Assembly: GCA_004151065.3 (NCBI GenBank)
Contig: NWUY0304481539.1
Span: forward strand, 1 to 11,054
Length of the DNA: 11,054 nucleotides
Origin: Larix sibirica
Taxonomy: Eukaryota; Streptophyta; Pinopsida; Pinales; Pinaceae
Direction: 5' to 3'
A program made the translations under genes and the position numbers. The first letter of the stretch is position 1. Each line of letters starts with the position of its first letter. A model generated the notes under the pieces. That model was not told where the DNA came from. It did not search any database and saw only the letters and a list, made by a program, of their open reading frames with translations. Of this stretch, positions 9,566-11,054 are shown one piece after another.

Positions 9566-10339
9566 CTGCCGCCACAGCCACAAAAGAAATTCAAGACCCT
9601 ATTAACTTTAGAATAAGTAATCTAGTAATTTGATAGAATTCCCAAAATAATCTACTTAATGGATAGAAGAACAGTATAGAAGAGTTTTGTCATGCTAAAG
9701 CATAATTTTTAGAGAGCAACTAAAAAATGGCAACCTACAATTGAACAAATCTTCAGAAGATAGGCAAACAGGTAAACCGTAAATCATTCAAGCAATTCAA
9801 CTAAGACAAAAATGCTATAGAGAAGACACCCACAACAATGTAATACACTCATGAGTCACAGCACAACAATATAACTATCGAGTGGAATAAAAAATCTGAA
9901 ACACTGCTGCTACAAGAAAAATTATTCCACGGGAAACAGTAATCCAGGAAGATGTTCCATGCAACTGTTAGCAAGTAAATATAAAACACTGTCCACATCA
10001 AGATACTGAATTTTTCACATACTGCCATATATGAACAACAAGAGTTACTATAACCCTTTACGGGGGCTGTATATGAGGAATATATCTCTAAAATAATATA
10101 TCTCAGCCTGATTCTCAGGTAGATTAAACTATCTACATCCCAGAATAGCTAACACATAAGATGTAACCTTCATTTGCGACTTGCAAGGTAAGCAATACCT
10201 TATAATCATAAATTGGGTAAATAAAAGACTCCTGTTCAAGGTGCTATCATGCCTGTAAATGACTGTAAATACATATAACTAATTACAGATATTGAGAGTA
10301 GGAAATAGAGCACAAGAAAGTTGTTTGACATAAGTTGAC
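9566..10339 (-). other. Intron-like spacer between ATRX and SINAT exons
   Basis: This 774-bp stretch lies between the ATRX donor (GT at 10339-10338) and the SINAT acceptor (CAG at 9568-9566). It is AT-rich and T-rich on the minus strand, as plant introns are. No further ATRX exon (the helicase C-terminal half) and no SINAT exon 1 is recognisable here. It probably joins part of an ATRX intron to part of SINAT intron 1; the join point cannot be seen without the source genes. Confidence 0.6.
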
Positions 10340-10551
10340 ATCTGATGTATAACTGCCGCTGTAATGAAGAAAGTTTTACAGATATCACATATACATGTTT
10401 TGGAGGAAGCTCATCCTTCATCACATCCATGCCCATACATTGTACAAAACCTTTTAACTGTTCGTATAATACATGTGATCTCTGATTCATTATTTTCACA
10501 TCATCTACAGTATAATTCGCATGCTGCCCATTTTCAATAGGATTTTGGAAC
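10340..10551 (-). pseudogene. Single exon of plant ATRX/CHR20-type SNF2 chromatin remodeller
   Basis: The 212-bp exon encodes FQNPIENGQHANYTVDDVKI...MNQRSHVLYEQLKGFVQ...DELPPKHVYVISVKLSSLQRQLYIR. This is the stretch between the SNF2 ATPase N-lobe and the helicase C-lobe in plant ATRX, a nuclear DNA translocase linked to histone H3.3 deposition. The acceptor is CTGCAG|G at 10552, splitting the arginine codon of 'NR|FQNP' (phase 2). The donor is AGAT|GTCAAC at 10340-10339, splitting the next, expected phenylalanine codon. The frame is open, but several residues depart from what I recall of the family, for example cysteine in 'FVQCMG' and K-H in 'PPKHVYV'. The full protein exceeds a thousand residues and no other exon is present, so this is an isolated fragment, not a gene. 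Confidence 0.9.
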
Positions 10552-10617
10552 CTGCAGTTCAACATTGTTAGTCTAGGACACTGATCAATTTACAGTTCTA
10601 TTGAATCTGGGACTAAC

Positions 10618-10948
10618 TTGAACAGTAGACAAAGGAACATCTCCAGATGAAACAACAACAACGAAATTAGTCCCAATTACTGCAACGTTGAGAGTGAGTT
10701 GAAACTGAATGAATTTCTGAATGTTTGCATAAACTGAACGGCCCCACCGAACAACCTGAAAACCACGGAAAACAACTGTAAGGCATCGTTAAATTCTGAA
10801 GAAAAACATGTAGATGTAAATGATTAAAACAAATATCCATGTCTTTAACAAACCTTCATAATGGAGGAAAAATTATCATCTAGAATAATTATATCAGAGC
10901 TTTCCTTGGCAACTTTTGTTCCTTGGATTCCCATGGAGAGACCTATAT
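10618..10948 (-). pseudogene. Two exons of a plasma-membrane-type autoinhibited Ca2+-ATPase (ACA8/9/10-like)
   Basis: Exon 10948-10854 (95 bp) encodes (D)[18 protein letters not shown] followed by [13 protein letters not shown]. Exon 10755-10618 (138 bp) encodes VVRWGRSVYANIQKFIQFQ, then LTLNVAVIGTNFVVVVSSGD and VPLSTVQ. Together they match the part of type IIB P-type Ca2+-ATPases just after the GDGxNDxP motif, through membrane helix 5. The SMGIQGT...[11 protein letters not shown] version is typical of the ACA8/9/10 subgroup, which pumps Ca2+ out across the plasma membrane. The internal intron is 98 bp (donor AAG|GTTTGT, acceptor TTTTCAG). The donor after exon 2, CAA|GTTAGT, is intact and phase 0. 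The upstream acceptor is GGGAAG with a U-rich run. Frames are open, but helix 5 has substitutions (for example VIGTNFVVVV), suggesting relaxed selection. The full pump has about 1000 residues; the phosphorylation site and most helices are missing, so this is a fragment. Confidence 0.9.
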
Positions 10949-11054
10949 CTTCCCAAACACCAAATAATATATAAAATAAGTTCCAAATGTAACTTTATAG
11001 AACTAGAAATATTCTTGTGAACACAAGACTGGCTTACATAATCAGAATTTACAA
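10949..11054 (-). other. Intron-like flank of the ACA fragment
   Basis: The last 106 bases upstream of the ACA exon are AT-rich and contain no recognisable coding match. The preceding ACA exon, with the GDGTNDAPAL-type motif, is not present before the window edge. Confidence 0.5.

Noticed and set aside
9379-9594. 71-codon minus-strand frame
   Set aside because: Alternate frame of the SINAT RING/zinc-finger exon.
1-11054. CRISPR arrays, bacterial operons, rRNA or tRNA genes
   Set aside because: No regularly spaced short repeats, no prokaryotic gene density and no recognisable RNA gene; the introns and plant gene families show nuclear plant DNA.

Overview
The window looks like nuclear DNA of a plant with a large, repeat-rich genome. 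The evidence is AT-rich sequence, no long open frames, a decayed Ty3/gypsy retrotransposon, and spliced exons that match plant proteins (SINAT, plant ATRX/CHR20, ACA8/9/10-type Ca2+-ATPase). A gymnosperm would fit the old, heavily mutated element and the loose gene fragments, but the sequence does not prove this.

Layout. Bases 1 to about 2780 hold a broken Ty3/gypsy polyprotein on the minus strand. Read right to left it shows an aspartic protease, a protease-RT linker, reverse transcriptase and the start of RNase H, and it runs off the left edge. It has been reshaped by internal tandem duplication: the linker is present as three 318-bp-type units, and the N-terminal RT segment is present twice, about 280 bp apart. 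Bases from about 2790 to 8000 hold no recognisable gene. They contain a 79/75-bp tandem duplication with AAAT microsatellites, a 45-bp tandem duplication, a diverged direct repeat about 228 bp apart, a weak LTR-like segment, and stretches with marked strand asymmetry.

From about 8000 to the right edge the base composition becomes balanced and three gene pieces lie in a row on the minus strand. In transcription order they are: two exons of a plasma-membrane-type autoinhibited Ca2+-ATPase (10948-10618), one exon of the SNF2 chromatin remodeller ATRX/CHR20 (10551-10340), and the last two exons of a SINAT-type SINA E3 ubiquitin ligase (9565-8735), followed by a 3'UTR-like tract. Every piece keeps its reading frame and splice-site dinucleotides, yet none is a complete gene. 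The three families are unrelated in function.

The most interesting reading is a transduplication cluster, with exons plus flanking intron copied from three loci and joined in one orientation, as Helitrons and Pack-type elements do. The alternative is a real SINAT gene whose first exon lies beyond the right edge, with ACA and ATRX fragments inserted in its first intron. No transposon ends were identified, so the mechanism is open.
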